This document shows, in pieces, positions 1 through 12,300 of a stretch of 48,328 bases of DNA. The stretch comes from Mnemiopsis leidyi (taxonomy: Eukaryota; Ctenophora; Tentaculata; Lobata; Bolinopsidae): assembly GCA_000226015.1 (NCBI GenBank), contig JH153110.1:90364-138691 (forward strand). Direction: 5' to 3'. The notes under the pieces were generated by a model. It was not told the DNA's origin and did no database searches. It saw only the letters and a list, made by a program, of their open reading frames with translations. Made by a program: the position numbers and the translations under genes. The stretch's first letter is position 1; the number at the start of each line of letters is the position of its first letter.

Positions 1-94
1 CTCTGCCTCTGCCTCTGCCTCTGCCTCTGCCTCTGCCTCTGCCTCTGCCTCTGCCTCTGCCTCTGCCTCTGCCTCTGTCTCCGTCTCTGTCTCT
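1..94. repeat. Hexanucleotide microsatellite (CTCTGC)n
   Basis: The window opens inside twelve perfect CTCTGC units (1-72), followed by degenerate CTCTGT and CTCCGT units to about 94. The array probably continues to the left of the window. A GT-rich stretch (about 95-190) follows and looks like a decayed simple repeat. Confidence 0.95.
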
Positions 95-301
95 TTGTTC
101 TTGTGTGTTGTGTCTGTGTTTTTGTGCGTGCCTGTGTTTACGTCCTGTTTTTGTATCCGTGTGTCCGTGTTTCCGTGTGTTTGTGTTTCTGAATATTGTA
201 GGCCGGGTCTTGTAAAGTGGTTTTTAGAACATTGATTAAGGCAGACTACGGGAAATAGTTTTTCTGATTTACCGCGACGTCATACCTGGTCGGGCGGCGT
301 C

Positions 302-523
302 ACTGTTTCCACATTTCCCTGGCGACTGCTCCCACATTTCCCTGGCGACTGCTCCCACATTTCCCTGGTTACTGTTCCCACATTTCCCTGTTGATTGTTC
401 CCACATTTCCCTGTTGACTGTTCCCGTACATCGCCCTGATGACTGCTCACATATTTTCCTGGTGACTGTTCCCACATTTTTCCGGTGACTGTTCACACAT
501 TTCCCTGTTGACTTTACATGCAT
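302..523. repeat. 23-bp minisatellite, about 9-10 copies
   Basis: Successive ACATTTCCCTG cores start at 311, 334 and 357, which gives a 23-bp period. Copies diverge towards the right end. Because 23 is not a multiple of 3, all three frames of the - strand read nearly the same 23-residue peptide. The open frames here are therefore a by-product of the repeat and not evidence for a gene. Confidence 0.9.
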
Positions 524-3500
524 GTTTCAGGCTGTATTATCATAAACTTCAGTACTAATCCGATTTGGTTATTCTATTAAAGTATTATTGGAAGCAAGGG
601 CGGGACATCATGAATATGGATTGAGGGTTCGGCATTTCGGTGTGTCGAGCTATTCAGCTTGAAACCGCGAAGTCGTTCAGCAGTATCAAGTAAAGTCGGT
701 GAACAATTAATCGAGGTATCCAGACCACAGACTGATAGGAAATGAGCCATAGGGCTCGCTTTTTATGATAGGAAATGCCACAATTCGTCAACGTGTACTA
801 TACCGACCGCAAAGCGTTAAGAACAGGTTATCGAACACATGAGCTGTAAAATTGAGAATATCACCCAACTGAAACTCTGACAGAAAGTGAAAAGATCTGC
901 TAGCTCAAACCAGGGGACCTTCCCCAGGATTTGGAAAGTAGTACGTACCGCCCCTTCGCAGGAATTCGCTGACCTGGTCATGTGACCAGAGATTCGGGGT
1001 CACGTGACGCCTGGTCGATCCTTTAAGCGGTCTCAAGCTCATTAGCAGCTTGTTCAGCGCTATTAACACCAACCGTTAAAAAGCGCTTAGTCACATCAGC
1101 AGTTTGTGGGAAATGGGGCCCACTGATTGGAGGCTTATCGTGGTAGATACTCGGTCATTTGAAGAGAGCTCGTTTTTAAACTTAACCTGGACATCCAGAC
1201 TCGGACTGGGGCTAAATATAGTAGCAAAAAGTCGCTCGAAATCATGAAATGTTGTGGATGAACAGACCATGAAACTCATCACGCATAGCAGCTCTAGTTT
1301 CCGGCCGTTTCCAGGGACAATGGTTGGGATGGGGTGGTGTCAATTCTCTGGACGATTCAATACAAACGTGTCGAGGATTCTTTTTCAAATGGGACAGGTT
1401 AGGCTTAATTGCATTTATTTGGAATGCCAAGGACAAGACAAATTGATTGAAATTATCGTGAAACGTTGTCATGGTTTTTAAGGAATACAGCGGTCTATTT
1501 GAAATTTACAAAACCGACTCCATCGACGAAAAGCGTGCATCAAAGCTTTACAACTGCAATTGAAGAACTATAAAACAAAACAAAGTTACTCTAGAAAAAA
1601 AACCTTTAGACATGATATATCACTTTAAATACGATAATCTTTATGCCGAAATAGTCGCAAGTAATTTGTCATGGCATTATGAAGGAACTCAAAATTTTAA
1701 TATAAAGGCAAACCGCGAAGTTAAATTCGAAAATTAATGTATGTAGTGTGCGTATGGGGGAAAATAATCAAATTATTTTGAAATTCAAGAATGGGAAATA
1801 CCTCTATAATTGAATTCTTGTAGGATATATATTTAGTTATATCATATGTAGTTGTAAGTGCCAATGAGCTGCGGCCCGGGTCTAACGATTTGATATAAAA
1901 CGAATGATTCGGGATTAACGTTGTCTAAAGTAGATGACGATGGAGATTGAATCTTCTTGTGACTTTTCTCGGACTATATAGAGTTTGTAAAAAGAATATA
2001 TTTTTCTTATTTTATAGTTGGGAGAGGAAAAAAGTAAAAGACTGTCAAGAAACGATGCTTAGAAAGCGAATATGCGTTGTAAATACATCCATCTGAGTTT
2101 AAATACAAAAGAGACAAAAATCAATGGCTGGACATATGCTATCAGAGTTAAAATTTCGGTATCTCGTCATGGTACCACGCCACAAGGCCAGTGTCAGCTT
2201 ATATAATCATATCCGAGCAGCCAGCATGGCCTGTAGCGATCTTAACCGGTAACAGGATATTTCTACAGGAGGATGCAAGTGTGAGTAACCGAGACTCCCA
2301 CTTAATCCAAGTGTGAGTAACATACTTAACCTTTACTTTCTGTCTTTCTATAGGTGCTTAATTACGTAAGTCTTGATGTGCCCTTAACGAGTAGGGCCCA
2401 CCAAGAATTCGAGGAATGTGACGGTTACAAGGGCTGCAACGCGTACCAGCTTGGATCGCAACAAAAACCCGATCCCAAGTCCCAACGACCACGCCCTTTG
2501 TTGGGACACCTCCAACTGTCATCATTCTACTCCGGATTTCAGTCCCAGAGAAATGTTAACGGTCCAGGCGTATAGGGTTAGCCGGTGTATTTAACATCGT
2601 CCTGGCATCCAGAGAGAAGATTTAACTCTTAATCTTTCTGGAGATGAGTCAGGACCCAGCCCAGGTTCTGACATTGGTTCGGCTGGAGTTTCGTGTACTT
2701 GAGTTAGGGAGAATTGGCAGGGAGCCAGCAAACACAGACAACTAGGACAAAGGAAACCTCTAATTAAGAATAACCGCACCTTAGTAATGTGCTGAGTAGT
2801 TTCGATTTAACATGAGAGCTTGTACTTATATGATGAAGTTTTCATGATCAGTGCATGGAAACATGGGATGTAGGTGTTGTATAACGCGTTCAAAAAATGA
2901 AAAAATTGTTTCGTAAGTTGAATTGCGTGATAAATTTGAGATGCTGTGATCTACGATTAAAACCTTAGAAATAAATACAAAGACCTTAAGAATAATGAAG
3001 CAATAAAGTTTAACAATAAATAAATTGAATCACAAAAAAATTACCAAAGTTATATGCAGCATAAAAATTAACATAAAGAAATAAAGATACGGGTCAATGT
3101 TCGATCATTTCCTCTTCCCTACTATTGTATAGCTATAGCCCAGTAGGCTACGAAGTTGTTTCTATCAAAGAACATCAAATTTTGGTATCTCTTTAACCAT
3201 CGCCAATAACATAATGGCTGTAATCGGTTAATACCACAAGGAATTTATTTTCATGCATATTGGAGATCAGAATAATAGAACTACTAGGTAGTCATGATAC
3301 GTGATATTTAGTAGCTCAGTAAGAAAAGAATAAGGAAAGCTTTTATACTGTTGGTTTTCCAATTTGTCGGAAAATTTCTAACAGAAAATGGGCAAGTAGA
3401 ATTTAAGATGATATTTTAAGATATTATTTTAAATGAAACTTAAGTTATCAAAGGATCAAAGGATCAGGTGATCTCAATCAAATACAAAGTTAAGATCCGT

Positions 3501-4598
3501 AAACAACCTCAACGTGTCAGCTGAAAGACAAACCATGGAAGCAGCATTTCTTAAATACTTTTTCTAACAATCAGTAAAGAATTCCAATTGGACAAACGGT
3601 GTATCGGTACGTACGAACGCAAAGCGACTCGTGACAGGACTGCAAAAATATGGACACCAAAATACCAGTCTACCTTTTTTACACCAAGATTCGCTGAAGC
3701 ATACAATAAATGCCAACATGGCAACATGGCAAATTCATGAGAGAGTTAAACAGAAAGCAAGGACTTTTCGCGGCATTAATTTGTTAAGAATTGCAAAATT
3801 AAAGAATTACTATAGGTTTATATCAACGAGAGACGAAAAAGAATGGATTAAAAAAGAAAACCAGGTATTGGCCCGTCTAGATCACCCATATTTTGCACAC
3901 GTGCACTGCTGGCACATCTCTAAGAGAAATCATCATCGACAACCCAGGAATCCGATGACCTATGACAATACACAGACATCATGGAAATGATGATCTGGCG
4001 TGTTGCAGAATGACGGGGCAAGCAGAATCTATATTCATTCTGGATGAGCTATATTTGCTCTCTGGACACTCTTACATAATTGTTTCCACCTTCCTCCCAG
4101 TAAAATTGTCCTGTTTTTCCCTGGTTACATAGACCTGGTACTTGTGTAGGTTTCTGTTTAAACAAGGTAAACTCTTTCCCGTCTGTAGAGTGAGATCAGA
4201 CGAGGGGGTGAAGAGAGGTTTAAAAAGTGGAGCGATAAGTGATAGCTCGTACAAGCAAGACTCCACGATATAAGAATATATAGAGCAGTGTGAGTGATGG
4301 ATGGGTTTACAAATTCTGCATTACTTTGGGGAGGGGGCTGTAGATATAAGTCACTGATTGTCCTAACACGTGCCATGGTGATGGAGTTACTGGTAAAACT
4401 ATAGCTCTTTATTAATTGTCATAGACATAGGCTACCGTTCTTCGACTTAGATCACGAAGAGTAGAGAGGTGTTCCAGCAACGAAACAATGAGAGAATGAG
4501 AGCACTAAACAGAAATAGAAATAAGAGAGACAAAGAGAATGATGGATGAATCCCCAACAGTAGATAGCCCTGTGTTTAACCAAATCTCATCCTTAAAG
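524..4598. other. Gene-poor stretch
   Basis: No reading frame here has the length, splice pattern or motif content of a recognisable gene. The longest ORF (3631-3990, + strand) opens on GTG, has its first ATG at 3718 and contains no recognised domain. Points of note are two 12-nt exon-like segments at 2269-2280 and 2354-2365, CACGTG palindromes at 1001, 3898 and 4368, and AT-rich spacer. Confidence 0.6.
2269..2365 (+). other. Two 12-nt microexon-like segments
   Basis: The segment 2269-2280 is preceded by TTTCTACAG and followed by GTGAGTAA. The segment 2354-2365 is preceded by a pyrimidine tract ending TTTCTATAG and followed by GTAAGTC. Each segment is exactly 12 nt, so it is frame-neutral, and the interval between them (2281-2353) looks like a compact GT..AG intron. 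No flanking coding exon was found, so this may be coincidence. Confidence 0.2.
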
Positions 4599-4667
4599 AA
4601 AACCCAACAAAAAACCCAACAAAAACCCAACATAAACCCAACAAAAACCCAACAAAAACCCAGCAAA
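4599..4667. repeat. About 11-bp tandem repeat (ACCCAACAAAA type)
   Basis: Six to seven short units of the CCCAACAAAAA type lie in tandem with small length variation. The ORFs that cover this stretch on both strands are explained by the repeat. Confidence 0.85.
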
Positions 4668-6248
4668 CATAACAGACTGCCCAACAATATCCAGTCTCAA
4701 AGAGCACGTTGTCGCACGTCTATTTGCACGGGTTACTTACAAGGTTTGGGAGAGACAACGGAGGAATTAACCGCTGCAGAGCCAGGCTGGCCTACTGTCT
4801 GCAGGGATTCACCAATCAGGGGCCGGAAAACGTGTCACGTGGTCAGAGCTATCCAATCAGAGAGAAGATAGTTTGGGTTGTATTCTGTTAGATTGGTTAG
4901 AAAAATAAACAAGCTAGTTGCAGTTTGTACAGTAGATGTTTGAAGAGCTTGTTTTGCAAACAACGCTCGATTTTAGCGTTTACTCCACCAACACCACCAT
5001 AAACCTTAAACCATGTTTATGTCATATGCTGCTTTATCCGAGTACTTTTTTTCTTATTTCATTCTAGGTAAGGATACAAAATTTATCAACACTGGCTCTA
5101 AAGGGCGAGAAAGAACTTTAGAATGAAGAGAGAAAATGGCCACTAAAATTTTGGGTTTATTTAGGGATCCTGTAAAGTCTGGTGCAGTGGACAAAAGAAG
5201 CTACGGATGCTGATCGAACCACTAATTCTACCGAATTGCAATACTTCAAACCGTATAATGATAGTTCTTACAAATTTGTCACGGAGCAGAATCCTGACGA
5301 AAAGCGAATCAAACTCAGTAGTGTTGGTGGAATAGTAATTTATCAAATCTTGTCGCCGAAAAATTACTCCTAATTTAAAGAACAAGTGTTACCGTGTTAA
5401 TAGTTAAAATGCACACACAGGTTTAACAAACTATTATGAAATCTAAAGAATGAAATGCTAAAGACTGTTTAGAGGCATACACACGGTTCAAGCAGACAAG
5501 CTAATTGTATGAGTTCCAATCAGGAAATTCAGGATACACACGGTTCAAGCAGACAATCAGGAAATTCAGGAGCACCTGGTCATTTTCCGATTCAACACTT
5601 CATCTTTTAGATCGCCGTCGAGGATATAACTTGTCTGATAATGATATCATGACATCATGGTCGAAGTTGGGACTATATCGAGGACTATATTTGGGACTAT
5701 TATATTAAGGATTATATTGGGGACTATATTGGGGAGTATATTGGGAGCTATTTTTGGGAGTATATTTGGAATTATTATGGAAAAAATCATTTTTCAAAGA
5801 TAGCTTACACAGTGATAATTGAATCAGTTATTAACTGATAACTTAGAAAATAGCTTAATGGAATTTAGTTTCTGAGTTAACTAATATTGGCTTGGTGTTT
5901 TTGTGAATTGGGAAGTCAATGGATATCGTTGTTTGTGCTAAACAATACGATGTATAAAATAGTAAATCGGCTATTCAATTTACACTTAATTTAATAGCAT
6001 ATAATCAGCTAATCCTAAAGATTAACAGATGACGAAAGTATAATGAACAACGAACCACAACCTTAAATTGCCACAACCTGCTAAGTGTAGTAAACTTGGT
6101 ACAGTTGGTAGAAAAATTTAAATCCTCTATTAAAAATAAATTCAAAGAATCGTTATAACAAACCGACCCATAATGACCTAGCACATCATAAGAGTTTGGT
6201 ATTCTCTGAATCAGTACAGAGAAAATAACAAGCTGATATAACTCCCTT
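4668..6248. other. Intergenic stretch with small repeats
   Basis: No gene is supported. A 23-bp direct repeat occurs at 5477-5499 and 5534-5556, and a 17-bp direct repeat (AATCAGGAAATTCAGGA) at 5518-5534 and 5555-5571. A degenerate GGGACTATATT-type array runs from about 5668 to 5770. One CACGTG occurs at 4836. Confidence 0.6.
5668..5770. repeat. Degenerate short tandem repeat (GGGACTATATT type)
   Basis: About eight imperfect units of 11-17 bp built on GGGACTATATT lie in tandem. No coding role is visible. Confidence 0.7.
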
Positions 6249-6358
6249 TTTAGTGACGTATTGTACCTTCGTAGTGACGTATTGTAGTTACGTACTGCAA
6301 TCTACCTACGTAGTGAAGTATTGTAGTTACGTACTGCAATCTACCTTCGTAGTGACTT
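6249..6358. repeat. 39-bp tandem repeat, nearly three copies
   Basis: The motif CGTAGTGA recurs at a 39-bp spacing (6270, 6309 and 6348), with almost identical intervening sequence. Each unit carries further TACGTA-type palindromic motifs. Confidence 0.85.
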
Positions 6359-9300
6359 ACTGAACACATCGTGAAAAGATCGTATTACCACAGCCCCGTG
6401 TTAACTTACTCTGACTCATTCGTCCAACTCAGTATGTCGAATAGAATTATAAAAGGTACGGATCAAGAAAAATCGGGATGTACATGCTCCGAGTAAGTTC
6501 ACTAGAAAACCTGGCAAAAGTACAAAAAAGGGCTGGACGAGTTACCGAATTACAGTTCCTGCTGGCAGGGTGTACTTAAAGAGAGTCTCTCCCAGGTGGC
6601 ACGTCGTCGGCAACTGACACTCTGGGAATCTGCGGCAAAATAGTTGACGCTCAGGATCTCTATTCGTGTGAAGGCGGTATTTTCGTCCAATTAGAAGCTG
6701 GGATGGAGGTCACGTGGTCGGATTTCCACCAATGAAAATGGATTTTATGGCAAGTTGTAAATGCTGACGGTGAAGTAGGTGGGACCATGACACTGGCTTA
6801 TTTAACCACTCCTCAATATAATACAGTAATTCAAATAAATCATACTAACCCCGATAATTTAATCAAATCGGACCACGAATGCGGCTTTACAGCTTAAATT
6901 GGAGAAATATTAAGGAGTCGGATTTATAGGTATGGCGTTACTTAACCTTACAAAAACAAATATTACGGGATATTTATCATCGTGATCTCAAAAAACATAT
7001 CCTATAAGTAAATTTGCTATTCAACGCGACGTAGATTTAAGTATAGAGGTGTCACGTGACAAGTCAAATGTTGACGTTACCAGGAAAACAGGGGACTGGC
7101 CACAAATCTTACGTGAGCAAGGCTGGGCCTGCCCTTGAAAAAAACTTAAATTCATCCATAGTTCCTTCACATCACAACAATTAGTGGAACAATTATATGA
7201 GGACACGTGAGATTTGAGATGCAGCCATAGTGTTGCTGGTATTGACACTTATCAGCGGGATTATGATCGCTATTAGAACTTAGAAACTCCTGAAACAACC
7301 TAGGAATCTGCGAATTGATGGGTATATGTTCAAGTATCAGGTTTTTTATGTAAGGTACCTTATGTCACTATGTCCGACCTTTATAAAACACATCTGATAG
7401 TTAGTAGTAAGTATATATCGACTATCACAAAACCAGAACTCTTTAAGACAATGTTTCTGTTATGGACAAATGTGGCGGTAAGAAATGTTCAGTAGCAACC
7501 AACAAGCGATACAATATATCTCAAAACAAGCGTGGTTCAGATTAAACTTCAAATAAAAATCAAGTACGATAAAGCTAATCGAAATTACTTAAGGAGCTAC
7601 CCGCGCACTAGATATTCATATTGAAGTTATAAAAAAGCCAATGACCTTCTAGGCAGCCGATTTCATTCCCCCGAACTGAATCAACAAAGAGAGAAATGAA
7701 CAACAAGAATAACCTGAACAAGCAAGTATGCGGAGACTCTACCTTACTTCCAGAATTAGCTGCAAGATTTTAGCACCAGATCGTATTATCTACTGTTAGT
7801 CTGACGCAATCGGCGGATCCAAGTATTTACTCTTACGCAATGGGAGAAGCGAGAAAACTAGCCACACAAACACAGCCATATACTTACAGTCCAATAGTCC
7901 AATAGTTGGACCTAGCCAGCACCACGTGTAACGGTTAAAGGACAATGACAAGGTTCCCAGGATTGGGCAGACTGTGGTCACGTGACCAGATCATTTAACC
8001 GCTTCCTGGAGTGGTATCCGTGCAGGGCAGTTTGATTCCCCCACCAGGCATATTTACTCGACTAATTTGAGCACGGACTGGCAGCATAGCAAGGTTGAGG
8101 ATAAGCCGATATTTACGGCTGGCATTACAGAAATGTACGAGTTAAACACGGGACAGTCGCTCTATCCGGATCTCACGCTCCCCTCCCCCCTCTCCCCTCC
8201 GCAATGTCTACTGGGAGAGAGGCAAAGCCAGGCCCCGCACGCGGCATTCCTCCTCCTCTAGCTCGCTGAAAGTTGCAACATTTTGTTTAACTGGTGGGAT
8301 CTGTAGCTGCGTCTGGGAACAGTCAGACTTCAGCCCTAGCGACCTGTTTAAACACGGAGAGAGGTACGGAGAGAGAGGGGAGAAAACATAGCAGGACGAG
8401 ACCAGCTCGCCGGTAGAGGGCCCTGTTGTGAAGAGAGCGACTGTTGTGAAGTCAGGTGCCTGGGGGCCGGGTCTTGGCGGATCTTTTAGGGGGCTAGGTT
8501 AACCGGATAGAAGATCAAATACCTCCGACTTCTAGGTTTGTATCTATCTGATAATTAGACTAGGATATCTGTATCGGGTATCAAAGAAAGAATTATTGAT
8601 CCTTTTTTGAGTTCCGATCAAAAATGATTAGATTACGATAAGAATGTGAATATGGTGGTAAGTCTTGATTTAACTAGGAACAGTACTTAGAAATGGACGT
8701 ACCTAACGGACTGAAGACTGCTGTACTGATACTAGGTTTATACTGCTCAACTCAGGGAAATTCTTAAGACAAGAATATTGAACTATTGAATTACGTAAAA
8801 CAGAATTCTAGACGTGATGCGTGGATTCTTGTGGTCTTGTAAATCTGATATATTTTACCGCGATATGAGCTGCGTTATAATATTAGAAAAGAAGTTAAAA
8901 TTGCACGAGCGATATATCTTGAAAGGATATCAATGTGTTGTAGCCATTTCGTGGTTCCAGACTGGATACAATGTTCCAGTGTGACGAAATTGTATCTTTA
9001 TTTATCTGTACCTACTAAAAGTACTTCTAGTCGCTGAATCATTAAATTCAAGATTGAACGCAGTCCTGTGAGCTTTAACCATTTGAACAACTTTCACCAA
9101 AAACACACCAGTGCAAAAAGACACAAATAAACTGAATAGATTGAACTGTAAATAACTCGTAATTTCCTTACCGATACACCTATGATATTGCATTTAAATA
9201 CTGCTGTGAGCACTAGTATGTTAAACACTCTCTTTAGCTCCGTGACGATAAAGAGTCGAAAGCACAATATGAAACACAGCTACACCTGACGGAAAACATG

Positions 9301-12300
9301 AGGAGTTCGTGGTCAAAAAAGGAATCAGAGCACGTTTCAGAATCCCTGCTGGGTTTCCATTCCACCAGCACGTTTGGAAAAACCTTTGTGTCATGCCGGA
9401 TCTGAGGGAGAAATGCGCGGCGTTTCGTGCTATGCGCGTTTCTGACAACCGGGCAGTGCGCGGCGGTGGGAAGCACGGTGGTGTTAAAAAGAAAGAGAGG
9501 AAGTCCCGGTTAACCCAGCCTTACAGTTATACGCTCTGGGGCGTATCTAAGGTTCGGGGACCGCACTTCTTGGTGGAATCCACCGTGCAAACAGCTTCAT
9601 GTTTAACCCTCAACATGAAATGGGAACTGTCAGTCATCACCGCCACGTCAAGAGGGAAGCCTGGTAGCTTGTAGAAACCGGGCTCGTTTGAAAACAAGGG
9701 CCAGGGCGGAAAGTAGGGAGGAGGGAAACCGGGCCAGATTGAGGATAGTTGACTTTACACCGGGGTTGAATGACTGTCGTTTCCGTAGAACTGAAACAGA
9801 ACAACCGAAAACTGATCAGCTCGGAACGCCGGGAACTAAGGAAACAACAACGACTATATCCAATCCGATAAAAATGCAGGGAATGTGAACGCAAGCCCGT
9901 GATGTGAGGATCTGAACATCTTGACCAGAGTCTAGACTCGATAATGACGGGGGACCACGAGTCAAGTCAGGGATGGAGGCACCTCTCCTACTCACACACT
10001 TCCCTGCTTGAGGATAGCAAGAGGAAATGAGGTTCGATCCTGGGGGTTTACTTGAAAAAGATTGATGCAAAGGCAGAACTCAAAATTAAACGGTTGAAAT
10101 GCTGGGAAGATATCCGTAAATAAAGTAGGTGCATACTTGGTAATACAGGGAAAATGATTCCCTGGTCACCGGAGGAAATGTTTTGGTATCGATATACGGT
10201 TAGATGACGATAGCTCACAGAATAAAACCTCGAATTTATATCTTACAACTAAAGTACTTAACCACGTGTATGTCCCGCCCACTTAATCACATTCAACTGC
10301 GATCACTTGCTCAATTTGGGGACCACGTTTACTTCTACCGACCCCGACAAATCGTGACGTCATACCAACCATCACCCTCCAGACCAGCTCACTTTTCTGT
10401 GCACGTTCTGGAGCGAATTCCGCTATTATGTGTGCCTTTGTTGAAAGTTAATAGCAGTTGGCGTGGCCAGCTAGTGATCAGGTCACTTTGTTGCAAATAC
10501 CAGAACACCGTTTTCAAAGGGCTCAGATCACTGACGGGGGTCAAGGGATGGACAAATTTAGTGCCTCAACCTTGCATATATTTTTAGGCATGGATGCTCC
10601 AAGGTGGGTTCAGTTACAATTGATGAAATTTTTGGGTGTCGTAAATTGAGACAACATGTAAGCGACACGAACATAGTTCCCAAAATTCGAAGTAGCTAGT
10701 CTGATATGGAACGCGGAATAGAAATAGTATGTCTAATTAAAATTGCAGGAGATAATAGAGTGATAGAGTCGGAGCTAAATACAAAACATATGGTACCTGC
10801 AGTAAGGACGACTAATCCGCCACAGAACTCCCACACAAAATTATGAGTCTACAGCAAACACATATGACCAAGGCGGACGAAGGATGAGATGGGAGACTGT
10901 TTAAAGATCAGCCTGTCTACCGAGGCTCGTCTAAGTCGTTTCTGATTTTTGGGATAGAGTCGATTAAATCAATTCTCTTTAAGATTCGGAATGGGGGACG
11001 AATTTTCTGAGATCACTGAATCTTTGATGCGGCATTGCTCTCTCCATATTTAGTATTGTCATCGATGCAACTGCATAGTTGCTTTAAGGTGTTTATCAAA
11101 CAAACTTGACTAGTAAAATGTGCCCGGTCACCCGTATAGGTCCAAAGCAAGAAAAAATTTTGCGAAAATCTGTTGGTTCTCATCATAAGATGCTGCAAAG
11201 CAAGGGAAAAATTAGAAGTAAACGTGGATTCCCGGGGATTGTTGTTAGGAAGTTTGAAAAGTTGCAAGTCAAGGCGGTCCTTCTATTAAGCGGCTTTATT
11301 CAAGGCTTAGAAACTCGCGGAAGTTTGGGGTAAAAGAGAAATTTCTAAGTGCCCAAAACCTTTCAGAGAAATTTTTAAAACATTCAAGCACTGTTGGGCA
11401 ACAAAACAATTTAGGACAATCGTCCATCGGTGACCGACAAAAAAGCTGCGATAGCATTGTTGATATTTTAACATTGTAGAAGGCTCGGCCGTTTCGTGCT
11501 GGCGAAGTTCTTGAACTGAGAAACTGCAGAGTCAGGCTCTGTCAAGCATCAATAGGTCTCGAATGATATTTCATCTGGAAAATAGACGTGAGATTGAGAC
11601 TCGGATATATATTCTTTGTTGGCGGTCCTGCAGGAAAATTTTGGGCGTGTTCCACAAGGCAACAATATAAAGGTTTCGGTTATTAATTCGTTAATGTTAA
11701 TGTTACAATGCTAATGGAGGATAAATTAGCCAACGGTAGGATAGAATTACGTGCCGATAGCATCAATTGTATCTTCCTTTAACAAACAAATTTTTGTAGC
11801 CTTGCCCCAAATTTATCAGCCTAACTCCCATACCATCTACCATCTGCAACTCTAACTTCAACAATCTTCTCTACAAAAAAACGGAAACTTCAAAGGAAAA
11901 ACAAGTGATACGGCTATGCACCTGAGTCAAGGAGGATGAGAAGAGTTGAGCAATCTTTACGTCCTACACCCGACCTAAGTCAGGTTGCAAGAAGCTGACT
12001 TTTCGTAAGTCCTTACACGTGGGGAGCTGCCAGGAAATGTCAACAGATATAATATCAACCACGTCGATGTTCACTGTTTTGTACTTGTGTGACAATCGCT
12101 ATATGGTCACGTGGCACTGGCTATATCTAGCTACGTGGGGTGTTTGGGAAATAGTCGGTATCTGCTGCTATTACTACCGATCGGTAGATTAACAGCCAAA
12201 TAATTGGGTGACAAGAAAAAAGAAGACACGGGTTAGGGAATAATGATTCATCCATTCCTGGAGTTTTCTCGATTACCATCGATTTTTTGGTTGTTACTTC

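Noticed and set aside
302..523. Open - strand frames encoding GNVGTVTREMWEQSPGKC-type repeats
   Set aside because: The 23-bp period makes every frame give the same peptide; no splice signal, start context or domain supports a gene.
3631..3990. 119-codon + strand ORF
   Set aside because: It opens on GTG, has no recognisable motif and is a length expected about once per window by chance.
9309..9674. 121-codon ORF in a GC-richer patch
   Set aside because: GTG start, no domain, and overlapping open frames on the opposite strand.
10025..10045. GGTTCGATCCTGG as a tRNA B-box
   Set aside because: No A-box or foldable tRNA cloverleaf lies upstream at the right distance.
10204..10587. 127-codon + strand ORF
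   Set aside because: No recognisable motif or splice signal; near the chance limit.
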